This document shows, one piece after another, positions 35,338-43,671 of a stretch of DNA of 64,000 nt (position 1 is the stretch's first letter; each line of letters begins with the position of its first letter). The notes under the pieces are model-generated. The model ran no database searches. It was not told where the DNA came from and saw only the letters and a list, made by a program, of their open reading frames with translations. A program made the translations under genes and the position numbers. The DNA comes from an uncultured Bacteroidaceae bacterium. GTDB taxonomy: Bacteria; Bacteroidota; Bacteroidia; Bacteroidales; Bacteroidaceae. The stretch lies in the NCBI GenBank assembly GCA_934271655.1, contig CAKQRW010000006.1, positions 13,464-77,463 on the forward strand. Reading direction: 5' to 3'.

Positions 35338-35445
35338 CAGTCTTATTGCTTATCACTAGCATTCTGACACACTGCTATGCACACGGTGAAATAAGCTGTC
35401 ATTTCAATACCAATTATATTAACTAACAAACCATTTTTTTAACTT

Positions 35446-38331
35446 ATGAAGAAAATATCTTTATTGCTGCTTATCGCACTCGCGCTTACCATGCAGGCGT
35501 TTGCCCAGAAAAAGAAAGCGGACAAAGCAGCCTTCACAGGCTACCTCTTCGCCTACTTCGAGGGAGGAGGCGATGCCAAGCAACAGGAACAACTTCGTTT
35601 TGCCATCAGCGAAGACGCAAAGAACTGGTATGCGCTGAACGGCAACCGCCCTGTCATCGCAAGCGACACCATAAGCAACAGCGGAGGCATACGCGACCCG
35701 CACATACTGCGCGGCGATGACGGATGCTACTACATCGTGGCCACGGACATGATGGTGGCCAAGAACGGATGGAAGGACAATCCTGGAATAGTGATGCTCA
35801 AGTCTAAAGACCTGGTCAACTGGACACACGGCAAGGTGCATCTCGCCAAGGACTGGCCTGCCTTCAGCGACGCATACTGGGTGTGGGCACCGCAGACCAT
35901 CTACGACCGCAAAGCTAAGAAATACATGGTGTATTTCACGCTGCAGCGCACAGGCGACGGACGCAAGAGCCTCATCACATATTACGCCTATGCCAACAAA
36001 GACTTCACTGGTTTCGAGAACGAGCCTAAGCCTCTCTTCGCAGCCAAGTACGGCTCTATCGACAACGACATCATACTCAAGGACGGCACCTATCACCTGT
36101 TCTACAAAGGCAACACCAAGGATGAGAACGGCAAGGAGGTGAAAAACGGCATACAGCAAGCCACTTCCAAACGGCTCACAGGCCCATACAAGGAAGACTT
36201 CAAGTATCTTGACGCCTATGCTGACACAAAGACTGGCGTGGAAGGCAGCGGAGTGTTCAAGCTCAACGACAAGGATGAGTATGTGCTCATGTATGACCTC
36301 TATGGCTCGGGACGCTATGAGTACCAGACATCAAGAGACCTCATCACATTCACGCAGAAGCCGCAGTCGTTCCGCAAAGACTTCTTCCCGCGTCACGGCA
36401 CCGTCATGTCTGTCACATCCGATGAACTGGAGAGGCTGCAGAACAAATGGGGACACGTGCTGAAGCATGACTTCGTGAGCGACGGCAATCCCATCATACG
36501 CGACAAGCACACGGCCGATCCTGCAGTGATGGTTGAGGGAGACACGCTGTGGCTCTTCGCAGGACACGACATGGAGGGCGGACAGAAGGGCTACGTCATG
36601 AAAGACTGGCTGCTATACTCCACCACAGACATGAAGCACTGGACCGAATATCCCTCACCGCTGCACATAGACGATTTCAAATGGGCTAAAAGCAAGCAGG
36701 CCTACGCTGGACACGTGGCCAAGCGCAACGGAAAATACTACTGGTACGTGTCGACCAACTGGTGCGGCATCGGTGTCGCTGTGAGCGACAACATCACAGG
36801 CCCATACAAGGATGCCATCGGCAAGCCGCTCCTCACCAACGAAGACTGCTTCGCCTCCAAGCACAACTGGGCATGCATCGACCCTGCCATCTTCACCGAC
36901 GATGACGGCACACCATACATCATATGGGGCAACAGGGAGTGCTATTACGCCAAACTGAAGGACAACATGACAGAGATAGACGGTGAGGTGCACCGGATAG
37001 ACGTGCCAAACTTCACAGAGGCGCCATGGGTGCACAAGCGCAACGGCAAGTATTATCTCACTTATGCCTCTGAATGGCCAGAGAAGATTGCCTACGCCAT
37101 GAGCGACAACATAGGAGGACCCTACACGCCAATGGGCATCATCAGCGAGATAGCAGGCAATTCCAACACCACTCATCCGGCCATCGTACAGTTTAAAGGA
37201 CAGTGGCTCTTCTTCTCACACAACGGAGGCCTGCCCGACGGCACAAGCTACAGCCGAAGCGTCATCGCCGAGCCTATGGGCTACGACAACGACGGCCGCA
37301 TCAACCCTATCCCAGCCACAGCCAAGGGCGCTGCCGGCATATTTGACTCAAGCAAGCAGGAGTTGAGCGCATACCTGATGGTGTACCATAAAGACCAAGA
37401 CCACGGACTGCATATGGCCATCAGCCGCGATGGCTACACATGGACAGCGCTCAATGGCGACAAACCCATCTTTGATGGCGACACCATAGCCACACAGCAT
37501 GGCATACGCGATCCCCATATCTTCCGCGGGCCCGACGGAGCTTTCTATCTCTCAATGACTGACCTGCACGTGTTTGGCCAAAGAGACGGAAAGCGCAAGA
37601 CGGAATGGGAGCGCGACGGCAAGAAATATGCGTGGGGCAACAACCACTGCCTCGTGCTGATGAAGTCATATGACCTCATCAACTGGACACGCGCCAGCAT
37701 CGACTTCCTCACCCTGCCAGACCAAGAGGACATGAAATGGTCGGAGGTGGGATGCACGTGGGCTCCGGAGACTGTCTATGACGATGAGAAAGGCCAACTG
37801 ATGATTCATTTCACCACACGCCAGGGAAACGGCAAGAACAAGATTTACTACGCATACGTGAACAATGACTACAATGCCATCATCGGCCAGCCAAAACTGC
37901 TGGCAGAAGCTCCAGGACAGGCGTACAACATCATAGACAGCGACATCATACGAGTGGGCGACACTTACCACCTCTTCTATGTGAGCCACGAGAAAGGCGC
38001 TACACCTAAGCACGCCACATCAAGGCACCTGACAGGTCCTTACACGTTTGACAACACATACCAGGACGGCGAGCGACGCGGCCATGAGGCTCCCAACTGC
38101 TGGAAGAGACTTGGCACAGACACTTATGTGGTGATGTATGACAACTACAGCGTGAAGCCTATGAACTTCGGCTTCGTGGAGACACGCGACTTCTTCACAT
38201 ACACTCCCGTCGGCTATTTCGACGCTCCAGGCTCACCGATGAAGCGCACCAACTTCAGCGAGCAAAAACATGGCGCTGTCACATACATCACGGAGGAAGA
38301 AGCTGAAAGGCTGGAAAAAAGATGGAAATAA
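35446..38331 (+). CDS. Secreted protein with three GH43 glycosidase modules
   Basis: 961 aa with signal peptide MKKISLLLLIALALTMQAFAQ. Three five-bladed propeller modules, each with a full set of inverting GH43 residues. Module 1 (about 30-330): base Asp84 in GIRDPHILRG, Asp in GSIDNDIILKDG, acid Glu in GVEGSGVF. Module 2 (345-640): Asp358 in TADPAVMVEG, Asp in ACIDPAIFTDD, Glu in NFTEAPWVHKR. Module 3 (645-961): Asp689 in GIRDPHIFRG, Asp in NIIDSDIIRVG, Glu in GHEAPNCW. Modules 1 and 3 are alike, including matching ends (RHGTVMSVT, KHGAVTYIT); module 2 belongs to a different GH43 branch. Likely targets are arabinan, arabinoxylan or pectin side chains. Not in a Sus locus. Confidence 0.9.
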   Translation: MKKISLLLLIALALTMQAFAQKKKADKAAFTGYLFAYFEGGGDAKQQEQLRFAISEDAKNWYALNGNRPVIASDTISNSGGIRDPHILRGDDGCYYIVATDMMVAKNGWKDNPGIVMLKSKDLVNWTHGKVHLAKDWPAFSDAYWVWAPQTIYDRKAKKYMVYFTLQRTGDGRKSLITYYAYANKDFTGFENEPKPLFAAKYGSIDNDIILKDGTYHLFYKGNTKDENGKEVKNGIQQATSKRLTGPYKEDFKYLDAYADTKTGVEGSGVFKLNDKDEYVLMYDLYGSGRYEYQTSRDLITFTQKPQSFRKDFFPRHGTVMSVTSDELERLQNKWGHVLKHDFVSDGNPIIRDKHTADPAVMVEGDTLWLFAGHDMEGGQKGYVMKDWLLYSTTDMKHWTEYPSPLHIDDFKWAKSKQAYAGHVAKRNGKYYWYVSTNWCGIGVAVSDNITGPYKDAIGKPLLTNEDCFASKHNWACIDPAIFTDDDGTPYIIWGNRECYYAKLKDNMTEIDGEVHRIDVPNFTEAPWVHKRNGKYYLTYASEWPEKIAYAMSDNIGGPYTPMGIISEIAGNSNTTHPAIVQFKGQWLFFSHNGGLPDGTSYSRSVIAEPMGYDNDGRINPIPATAKGAAGIFDSSKQELSAYLMVYHKDQDHGLHMAISRDGYTWTALNGDKPIFDGDTIATQHGIRDPHIFRGPDGAFYLSMTDLHVFGQRDGKRKTEWERDGKKYAWGNNHCLVLMKSYDLINWTRASIDFLTLPDQEDMKWSEVGCTWAPETVYDDEKGQLMIHFTTRQGNGKNKIYYAYVNNDYNAIIGQPKLLAEAPGQAYNIIDSDIIRVGDTYHLFYVSHEKGATPKHATSRHLTGPYTFDNTYQDGERRGHEAPNCWKRLGTDTYVVMYDNYSVKPMNFGFVETRDFFTYTPVGYFDAPGSPMKRTNFSEQKHGAVTYITEEEAERLEKRWK

Positions 38332-38389
38332 AGAGCAGGTGACCTTAATTATTCACATACCTGACGTGCCTCGGCAGGGGACATGCTGG

Positions 38390-38432
38390 ATAGGTGCGCC
38401 TGCTTAGCACTTTTATTTAAATTAGCACCTAT
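38390..38432. repeat. Divergent copy of the AGGTGC / GCACCT palindrome
   Basis: ATAGGTGC (38390-38397) and GCACCTAT (38425-38432) form an 8-bp inverted repeat with CCTGCTTAGCAC in the loop, resembling the dispersed palindrome at 47.9 and 51.9 kb. Confidence 0.4.
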
Positions 38433-38477
38433 GGTCATAATAGAGGCATCGTGTTCAACACAGCTTGCCTGCAACAA

Positions 38478-38518
38478 AGAGAATGCCTGAAAGCAATAAT
38501 TGCTTCCAGGCATTCTCT
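38478..38518. terminator. Hairpin downstream of the GH43 gene
   Basis: 12-bp outer stem (38478-38489 with 38507-38518) plus an inner AAGCAA / TTGCTT stem. No T-run. It may end the GH43 transcript. Confidence 0.6.
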
Positions 38519-38858
38519 CTGTTCGGTAGCATCAATGAACTATTATATTCATTTAATTAGTTCTTATTCTTTTAAAAACTCTATGTTGATATTTATAGCC
38601 AGTTGACAATGTGTGCAAATAGGTTATCTATGCTTATATTCAATAGATTACGTATGTCAAGAATGTGGCAATAACCTATTGAAACATTGATGAAAAGAAA
38701 TAATAACTTTTCTTTGATATATGAAAAGCTATTGCACTAAAATAAAATTCAAATATGCAAGGAAAGTTATTAAAAGTTGTTTGTGACTTATAATGCAGAT
38801 ATTAACAGGATTATCAATATAGTTATCAACAACAAAGGCTTGCCCATCGTTGCCATCA
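38519..38858. other. AT-rich intergenic DNA, candidate unwinding region
   Basis: About 340 bp, strongly AT-rich, no gene. Contains a 10-bp inverted repeat AATAGGTTAT / ATAACCTATT near 38620 and 38675, and at its right end two DnaA-box-like 9-mers. Candidate part of a replication origin. Confidence 0.45.
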
Positions 38859-39050
38859 CTATCTGAGTAACTCTGCAAACCTCTGTTTGATAGCAAGTTT
38901 CACACTATCACTCTCCCCTTTCAAATACGTGTCGAGAATCTCCTCCAAGGCCTTCTCAGCCTTCATCCTCATTTGGGCTTTTCCAGCCCTCAATCCTGAG
39001 GACAACTCTGTTTTTGGCAGGAGTTGCCTGTTGAAATTACCATCGCTCAT
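38859..39050 (-). CDS. Small conserved-looking protein of unknown function
   Basis: 63 aa, MSDGNFNRQLLPKTELSSGL and onward. Hydrophilic, with a helical C-terminal half (ALEEILDTYLKGESDSVKLAIKQRFAELL), so probably a small helix bundle or DNA/RNA-associated protein. The strong promoter upstream (39159-39189) and a protein-like composition support reality. I recall similar small genes near ribD in other Bacteroidales, but this was not checked. It lies inside the candidate origin region. Confidence 0.7.
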   Translation of the reverse strand: MSDGNFNRQLLPKTELSSGLRAGKAQMRMKAEKALEEILDTYLKGESDSVKLAIKQRFAELLR

Positions 39051-39158
39051 GGGTACTTGTCTTTATTTGCCATATATGTCAACAATACTGTTGACAGAAT
39101 GTTCACAGTTGTTATTGATATTTGTGGATAAGTATGTTGATACTGTTCTAATGTGATG

Positions 39159-39189
39159 CAAATATAGTAAAATTAAATGATATAGCAAA
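39159..39189 (-). promoter_or_regulatory. Promoter of the 63-aa gene
   Basis: On the minus strand TTTG (39189-39186), 19-bp spacer, TATATTTG (39166-39159). Full consensus. Leader about 100 nt. Confidence 0.8.
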
Positions 39190-39215
39190 GAATTGATAAT
39201 TAAATCTTTTCTGAG

Positions 39216-39247
39216 TTTGGTTCATTGGAATAATTTCACTACTTTTG
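39216..39247 (+). promoter_or_regulatory. Promoter of ribD
   Basis: TTTG (39216-39219), 20-bp spacer, TACTTTTG (39240-39247). The transcript start falls within the DnaA-box-like 9-mer at 39252-39260, so DnaA could affect it. Confidence 0.75.
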
Positions 39248-39293
39248 CAATTGTTGATAAGTAATAATAAGTACTGATGATAAACATATCAAT

Positions 39294-40265
39294 ATGATGT
39301 TGACAACAGATGAAAAATACATGTCGAGGTGCATTCAGCTGGCTCGAAATGGAATGAAAAACGCGCAGCCCAATCCCATGGTCGGAGCTGTGATAGTGTA
39401 TGAAGGCAGGATAATAGGCGAAGGATACCATGTGAGATGCGGTGAGGGGCATGCCGAGGTGAATGCCTGTGCCTCTGTAAGGCCAGAGGATGAGCATCTG
39501 CTCCCTGAGAGCACCATATATGTGAGTCTGGAGCCTTGCAGCCACTACGGAAAGACACCTCCATGCGCCGAACTGCTGGTAAGGAAGCGTTTCAAGCGCT
39601 GTGTGGTGGGGTGCATGGACCCTTTTGCCAAGGTGCAGGGCCGTGGGTTGGCCCGTCTGAGGGAGGCTGGCATTGAGTTGACGGTGGGAGTGATGGAGAA
39701 GGAGTGCATGGCTCTTAACTCACGGTTCATAACATTCCATTCCGAGCATCGTCCGCATGTCACACTGAAGTGGGCAGAGTCGGCTGACGGATTTATTGAC
39801 GGACATATTTCCAACACTTATACACAGATGCTCTGCCATAAACGCAGAGCGGAGAATCAGGCTATTATGATTGGGAAAAATACGTTGATAACTGACCATC
39901 CTTCGCTCACTGTAAGGGAGTGGCATGGCGATTCTCCGAAACGCTTTGTCGTGTCTTCCAGCAAATTGGACATGCCTGAAGGCTTTGAGCAAATCTTATC
40001 AACAGATATCAACAGCATGTTGAAAACCCTGTGGGAGAAAGGCGTGCAGACAGTGCTTGTGGAAGGCGGGGCGCAGCTTCTCCAGTCGTTTATCAACAGC
40101 GGCCTGTGGGACGAGTGCTACGTGGAGCGAGGACTTGTCAACATTTGCGGAAAGGTGGCTGCGCCGCATCTCGGAAGCGAAGCCGTGCTTGTGGGCAGGA
40201 CCACAGCCTTCGGCAACGAGGTGAGCTATTGGAGGAGAAACTCCACTTGCCACAGCAATACCTAA
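39294..40265 (+). CDS. ribD: Riboflavin biosynthesis deaminase/reductase RibD
   Basis: Bifunctional enzyme: deaminates diaminohydroxyphosphoribosylaminopyrimidine, then reduces its ribosyl side chain, the second and third steps of riboflavin synthesis. 323 aa. Deaminase zinc motifs: GEGHAEVNAC and SLEPCSHYGKTPPCAELL. The reductase domain begins near residue 145 (PHVTLKWAESADGFIDG) and includes VLVEGGAQLLQSFI. The C-terminus is somewhat shorter than in many homologues. Start could be 39294 or 39297. No FMN riboswitch fits in the short leader. No other rib genes adjacent. Confidence 0.95.
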   Translation: MMLTTDEKYMSRCIQLARNGMKNAQPNPMVGAVIVYEGRIIGEGYHVRCGEGHAEVNACASVRPEDEHLLPESTIYVSLEPCSHYGKTPPCAELLVRKRFKRCVVGCMDPFAKVQGRGLARLREAGIELTVGVMEKECMALNSRFITFHSEHRPHVTLKWAESADGFIDGHISNTYTQMLCHKRRAENQAIMIGKNTLITDHPSLTVREWHGDSPKRFVVSSSKLDMPEGFEQILSTDINSMLKTLWEKGVQTVLVEGGAQLLQSFINSGLWDECYVERGLVNICGKVAAPHLGSEAVLVGRTTAFGNEVSYWRRNSTCHSNT

Positions 40266-40320
40266 AAATGGGTACAAAAAGATAAATGCGCCTCATAGAG
40301 TCTACATTTTTAAAAAAGGC

Positions 40321-40352
40321 TTTGGTAGTTTGGAAAAATAAGGGTATCTTTG
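40321..40352 (+). promoter_or_regulatory. Promoter of the tail-fibre-like gene
   Basis: TTTG (40321-40324), 20-bp spacer, TATCTTTG (40345-40352). Full consensus, 85 bp before the start codon, so the gene is probably transcribed. Confidence 0.8.
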
Positions 40353-40437
40353 CACTACGATGCTTAGTCGGATAAAATAGAGAGAATCCGTCAAGTTGAG
40401 ATGTGTTCAAAAAGTGAAAAATAAGCGTTTTGTAATA

Positions 40438-41313
40438 ATGAGGAAAATCATATTTGCAATTGTTTTTTTTGCGTGCATTGCAAATGAAGCTGGTGCGCAG
40501 CTTTCTGTATACTCAGATGGCAAAGTAGGAATAGGTACGCCAAGTTCTGTGACACCTGTTTCCACACTCTCTATTGTGGAGGGCAAGGAAGGGTATGAGG
40601 CCGCTGTGAAAGGCTCTCGTCGGGGCATCTTTGGCCTGTCGGAGGGTCAATATCTTAACTGGTCCTACGGCTTGTATGGCAAAAGCCTTTGCAGCCACGC
40701 AAATTTTCAGACAGGAGTGGCGGGGGTGTCAGAGATAGAAAAGGCGCAGTCTTCAGGCAGAACTTATGGGGTGCTTGGAATTGCAGGCAATGCCACTAGT
40801 GGATGGAATTATGGTGTATATGGCCAGCTGAATGGCACAAACAATGGCGCTGGTGTCTACGGCACTGCTACGCATAGAGAGAATGGCTCATGTGTGGACG
40901 GCCGTTACGCGGGCTATTTCAATGGTGCGACAAAAGTGAATGGCAACCTCACTGTGACAGGCTCAATAAGCGGTGTCTTAATAAACAAAGCCTCAAATTC
41001 CTCAGTTGTGACTGCGCTGTCAGAAGAAAACAACGACAATGCTTTCTCCGACAGATTGTCAAAGCTGTCCGCCACATGCTATTACGTTGATGACTGCGCA
41101 GGGACTGCAAGTGCTATGAATGCAGCATCTGACACAGCGAGTGTTGTTTCTCCCGCAAGCGAGATTTTGACATTGGCAGCAGAGCGAAAGCATTATGGAT
41201 TGGATATAGAAAAATTGAGGGAGTGTTTTCCAGAGTTGGTTTACGAGCAGAAAGACGGTACTGTTGGCGTCAACTATATAGAAAGGATTAGATGTTGTAG
41301 CTCCAGGTGTTAA
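40438..41313 (+). CDS. Secreted tail-fibre/S74-like protein, 3'-truncated by a junction
   Basis: About 291 aa with signal peptide MRKIIFAIVFFACIANEAGAQ. Features: SVYSDGKVGIGTPSSVTPVSTLSI, Gly/Tyr-rich repeats (YGLYG, YGVLGIAGNA, YGVYGQLNG, AGVYGTAT) and a C-terminal segment HYGLDIEKLRECFPELVYEQKDGTVGVNYIE, which matches the tail-fibre/peptidase S74 chaperone-type ending. Family members continue beyond VNYIE with MVPLLVQSI-type residues. Here the frame instead continues as ERIRCCSSRC and stops at 41313, because the following DNA is the out-of-frame 3' part of a subtilase gene (junction near 41279-41285). The frame is open to 40396 upstream, but the ATG at 40438 precedes the signal peptide. 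Confidence 0.75.
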   Translation: MRKIIFAIVFFACIANEAGAQLSVYSDGKVGIGTPSSVTPVSTLSIVEGKEGYEAAVKGSRRGIFGLSEGQYLNWSYGLYGKSLCSHANFQTGVAGVSEIEKAQSSGRTYGVLGIAGNATSGWNYGVYGQLNGTNNGAGVYGTATHRENGSCVDGRYAGYFNGATKVNGNLTVTGSISGVLINKASNSSVVTALSEENNDNAFSDRLSKLSATCYYVDDCAGTASAMNAASDTASVVSPASEILTLAAERKHYGLDIEKLRECFPELVYEQKDGTVGVNYIERIRCCSSRC

Positions 41314-41785
41314 CATTTTGTCAACATTGCCTAACAATATAACAGGGTACAAAAGTGGTACATCCATGGCCAGCCCTCATGTGGCGGGAATTGCGGCGTT
41401 GATATTAGAACGTAATCCAGAGCTGACGGTCAACCAAGTTGAAGGCATCATATGTAGCAATACAAAGAAACTGCCTGATGTGGATTTTAGTGAATCGGAG
41501 ACGTATGGTTCTTGGAACACAGGCTATGGGTATGGCCTTGTCGATGCATATAAATCGGTCATAAACACTCCTACTGTGATTTATGTTCAGAATGAAAAAG
41601 TCACAGGCACAAGAGAAATTTATGCCAATAATGTTTATATTGGAAATGATGTAACAGATAGGAAAGATAAGGGAGCTGTGGTTATAGGGCCTGGGAATAT
41701 TACGATTAAGGCAAAGTTTACAGAGATAAAGAATTCTACATTCATTCCATTAGGCACTACATTTAAAATAAAAAACGACATATAA
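41282..41785 (+). pseudogene. 3' remnant of a subtilisin-like (S8) protease gene
   Basis: Reading in the frame of 41282 gives KGLDVVAPGVNILSTLPN, then GTSMASPHVAGIAALIL with the catalytic Ser motif, VNQVEGIICSNTKKL, YGYGLVDAYKSV, and about 65 residues of a beta-rich C-terminal region. The catalytic Asp and His domains are missing, there is a stop (TAG at 41279) just before the homology, and the only ATG start (41318) lies inside the catalytic core. The preceding DNA is an unrelated tail-fibre-like gene in another frame, so this is the result of a deletion or recombination, or of a misjoined assembly. As a protease it is dead. Confidence 0.85.
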
Positions 41786-41806
41786 CATATAAAATCAAGT
41801 AAGTAT

Positions 41807-42892
41807 ATGAATAAGTGTATTTTGAGAATGGCTATGTCGCTTATACTATGTACAAGCACTGCTGTTGTTAATGCTGAAAAATTAACATATGAGGATGAAG
41901 ATGAGGATGAGTATGCATGGGCAATAGCTACTTTTGATGGTGAAAAGGAGCCTGAAGTCATAGAGTATTTTGGTGAAAATGAAAAGGGAACCAACGGATT
42001 GGAGTATTTAAGAATATTCCGAAGGAACTCTGATGGAAAAAGATACAGATATAATGAAAAATTAAGTTATGGATTAAGATGGTCTGATAAGAACATTTAC
42101 ATATATGATTTCAATAGGAATGAAGAGCGTTTAGCTTTTGACTTTTCGCTATCTGCAGGAAACTGTTTCACAACTTATAATGGAGTGGAGTGGATTGTGG
42201 AATCAGTGAAAGACACTCTTGTGAATATTTCATTTATGGGAGAGGGGGCATTGAGCAAGAAAAAACTCCTCAACGTATGCTCTTTGGATGGATGTTTCCG
42301 CGACAAATGGCTTGAGGAATATGGCTCGCTTTCAAATCACATGATGATTCTCCCACTAAATGAGAAGCGGAAATATAAGATGTTATGGATTGCGCATAAG
42401 GTAGGTCATAATCTAATAAAGACGCTTGCTTCAGACCCGTTTTATACTCTTGACACAGGTTACTCAGAAGACTATGATTTGTATTCTGGAAAAGAAATCT
42501 TTACTTGTTCATACGAGAACGGGAGGTTGAATGTGGATTTTGAATGTCGTACATCAAATCGTCTATATTATCTTCTATACAGAAAAAACGATGATTTCCA
42601 CGTTGTATATAGTCATGAACTCAGTCCTGCAACTGATTGTGACGAGGGTGGCGTAAAAGGTTCATTTGTTCTCACAGGGGTGCCAGCACCACAATGCGGC
42701 AAATACACAATGCACATGACATCGGCTGGCGGCTCTCAAAATGATGCAACGGAAATAAGGGATTGGAAAAATGGTATGTCCGGCATGCCAGAGAAGGTTT
42801 CCGTGTACGATGCGCAAGGCCGCAAGCAAGCCATCAGCAACAAGGGCGGCATCAACATCATAGGAGGACAAAAGGTTTATATGAAACAATAA
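41807..42892 (+). CDS. Secreted protein of unknown function with a sorting-like C-terminus
   Basis: 361 aa with signal peptide MAMSLILCTSTAVVNAEK. An acidic stretch (EDEDEDEYAW) follows, then a beta-rich body with no family I recognise. The end, VSVYDAQGRKQAISNKGG followed by INIIGGQKVYMKQ, resembles the C-terminal sorting-type domains of Bacteroidetes secreted proteins. The first 800 bp are AT-richer than the neighbouring housekeeping genes, while the last 100 bp look native, which suggests acquired DNA or a fast-evolving gene. 21 bp after the subtilase remnant. Confidence 0.75.
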   Translation: MNKCILRMAMSLILCTSTAVVNAEKLTYEDEDEDEYAWAIATFDGEKEPEVIEYFGENEKGTNGLEYLRIFRRNSDGKRYRYNEKLSYGLRWSDKNIYIYDFNRNEERLAFDFSLSAGNCFTTYNGVEWIVESVKDTLVNISFMGEGALSKKKLLNVCSLDGCFRDKWLEEYGSLSNHMMILPLNEKRKYKMLWIAHKVGHNLIKTLASDPFYTLDTGYSEDYDLYSGKEIFTCSYENGRLNVDFECRTSNRLYYLLYRKNDDFHVVYSHELSPATDCDEGGVKGSFVLTGVPAPQCGKYTMHMTSAGGSQNDATEIRDWKNGMSGMPEKVSVYDAQGRKQAISNKGGINIIGGQKVYMKQ

Positions 42893-42932
42893 AACAAACT
42901 CAATTTAATAACTTAAACTTTAAAAACAATTT

Positions 42933-43640
42933 ATGTGGTTATGTAATTCTTCAATCGGAAGGAAAGTCATCATGTCTGTATCGGGCATGGCGCTTATCCT
43001 CTTCCTGACGTTTCATGGTTGCATGAACGTAGTGGCGCTCTTCAGCCAAAGCGCGTACAACCAGATTTGCGAACTGCTCGGTTCGAACTGGTATGCCATC
43101 GCGGCAACAGCGGCTCTTGCGTTCCTCATGGCAGTCCACTTCGTCTATGCCCTCATCCTTACTGTCCAGAACAGAAAGGCACGTGGAAACAACAAGTATG
43201 ACATCACAGTAAAGCCAGAGAAGGTAGAGTGGGCAAGCCAGAACATGCTTGTGCTCGGCTTTATCGTTCTCGCTGGTCTGCTTCTCCACCTCCACGACTT
43301 CTGGGCACACATGATGTGGGCTGAGATAGCTGGCACAGAGCTCAGCATCGCTCCAACAGACGGTTTCGGATGGATAAAGGCAACATTCGCCAATCCTGTA
43401 TTCACAATCATCTATCTCGTGTGGATAGTAGCCATCTGGTTCCACCTCACACACGGATTCTGGTCAGCCATGCAGACACTTGGCTGGAGCGGACACACAT
43501 GGTTCTGCCGTTGGAAGACTATTGGCTATATATGGTCAACAGTGGTGATGGCTCTCTTCGCTATCGTAGCTATCGCATTCGCCCTCTGCCCAGACTGCCT
43601 TGGCGGCATTGACGGCAAGGTGCTTCCTTTCTGGATGTAA
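42933..43640 (+). CDS. frdC: Fumarate reductase/succinate dehydrogenase cytochrome b subunit
   Basis: 235-aa membrane anchor, b-type dihaem, passing electrons between menaquinol and the FrdAB head. Starts MWLCNSSIGRKVIMSVSGMAL. About five membrane helices with haem-ligand candidates in LFLTFHGCMN, AVHFVYALIL, LLLHLHDFWAH and WFHLTHGFWSAMQ. First gene of frdCAB; 31 bp before frdA. No TAnnTTTG box is clear upstream. Confidence 0.95.
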   Translation: MWLCNSSIGRKVIMSVSGMALILFLTFHGCMNVVALFSQSAYNQICELLGSNWYAIAATAALAFLMAVHFVYALILTVQNRKARGNNKYDITVKPEKVEWASQNMLVLGFIVLAGLLLHLHDFWAHMMWAEIAGTELSIAPTDGFGWIKATFANPVFTIIYLVWIVAIWFHLTHGFWSAMQTLGWSGHTWFCRWKTIGYIWSTVVMALFAIVAIAFALCPDCLGGIDGKVLPFWM

Positions 43641-43671
43641 AATCATAAACAAAACATATACATAGAATATT

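Larger units (their letters stand above)
38811..39260. other. Cluster of DnaA-box-like 9-mers (candidate oriC)
   Basis: TTATCAATA (38811-38819), TTATCAACA (38823-38831), TGTGGATAA (39123-39131, an exact reverse TTATCCACA) and TGTTGATAA (39252-39260, one mismatch). Two face right and two face left, around a 63-aa reading frame. The location is a candidate origin, not a proven one. Confidence 0.45.

Noticed and set aside
39248..39293. FMN riboswitch before ribD
   Set aside because: The leader is only about 40 nt and lacks the RFN-element conserved pieces.
41318..41785. Stand-alone 155-aa protease gene
   Set aside because: It begins at an internal ATG within the subtilase core and lacks the Asp and His domains. 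Treated as a pseudogene fragment starting at 41282.
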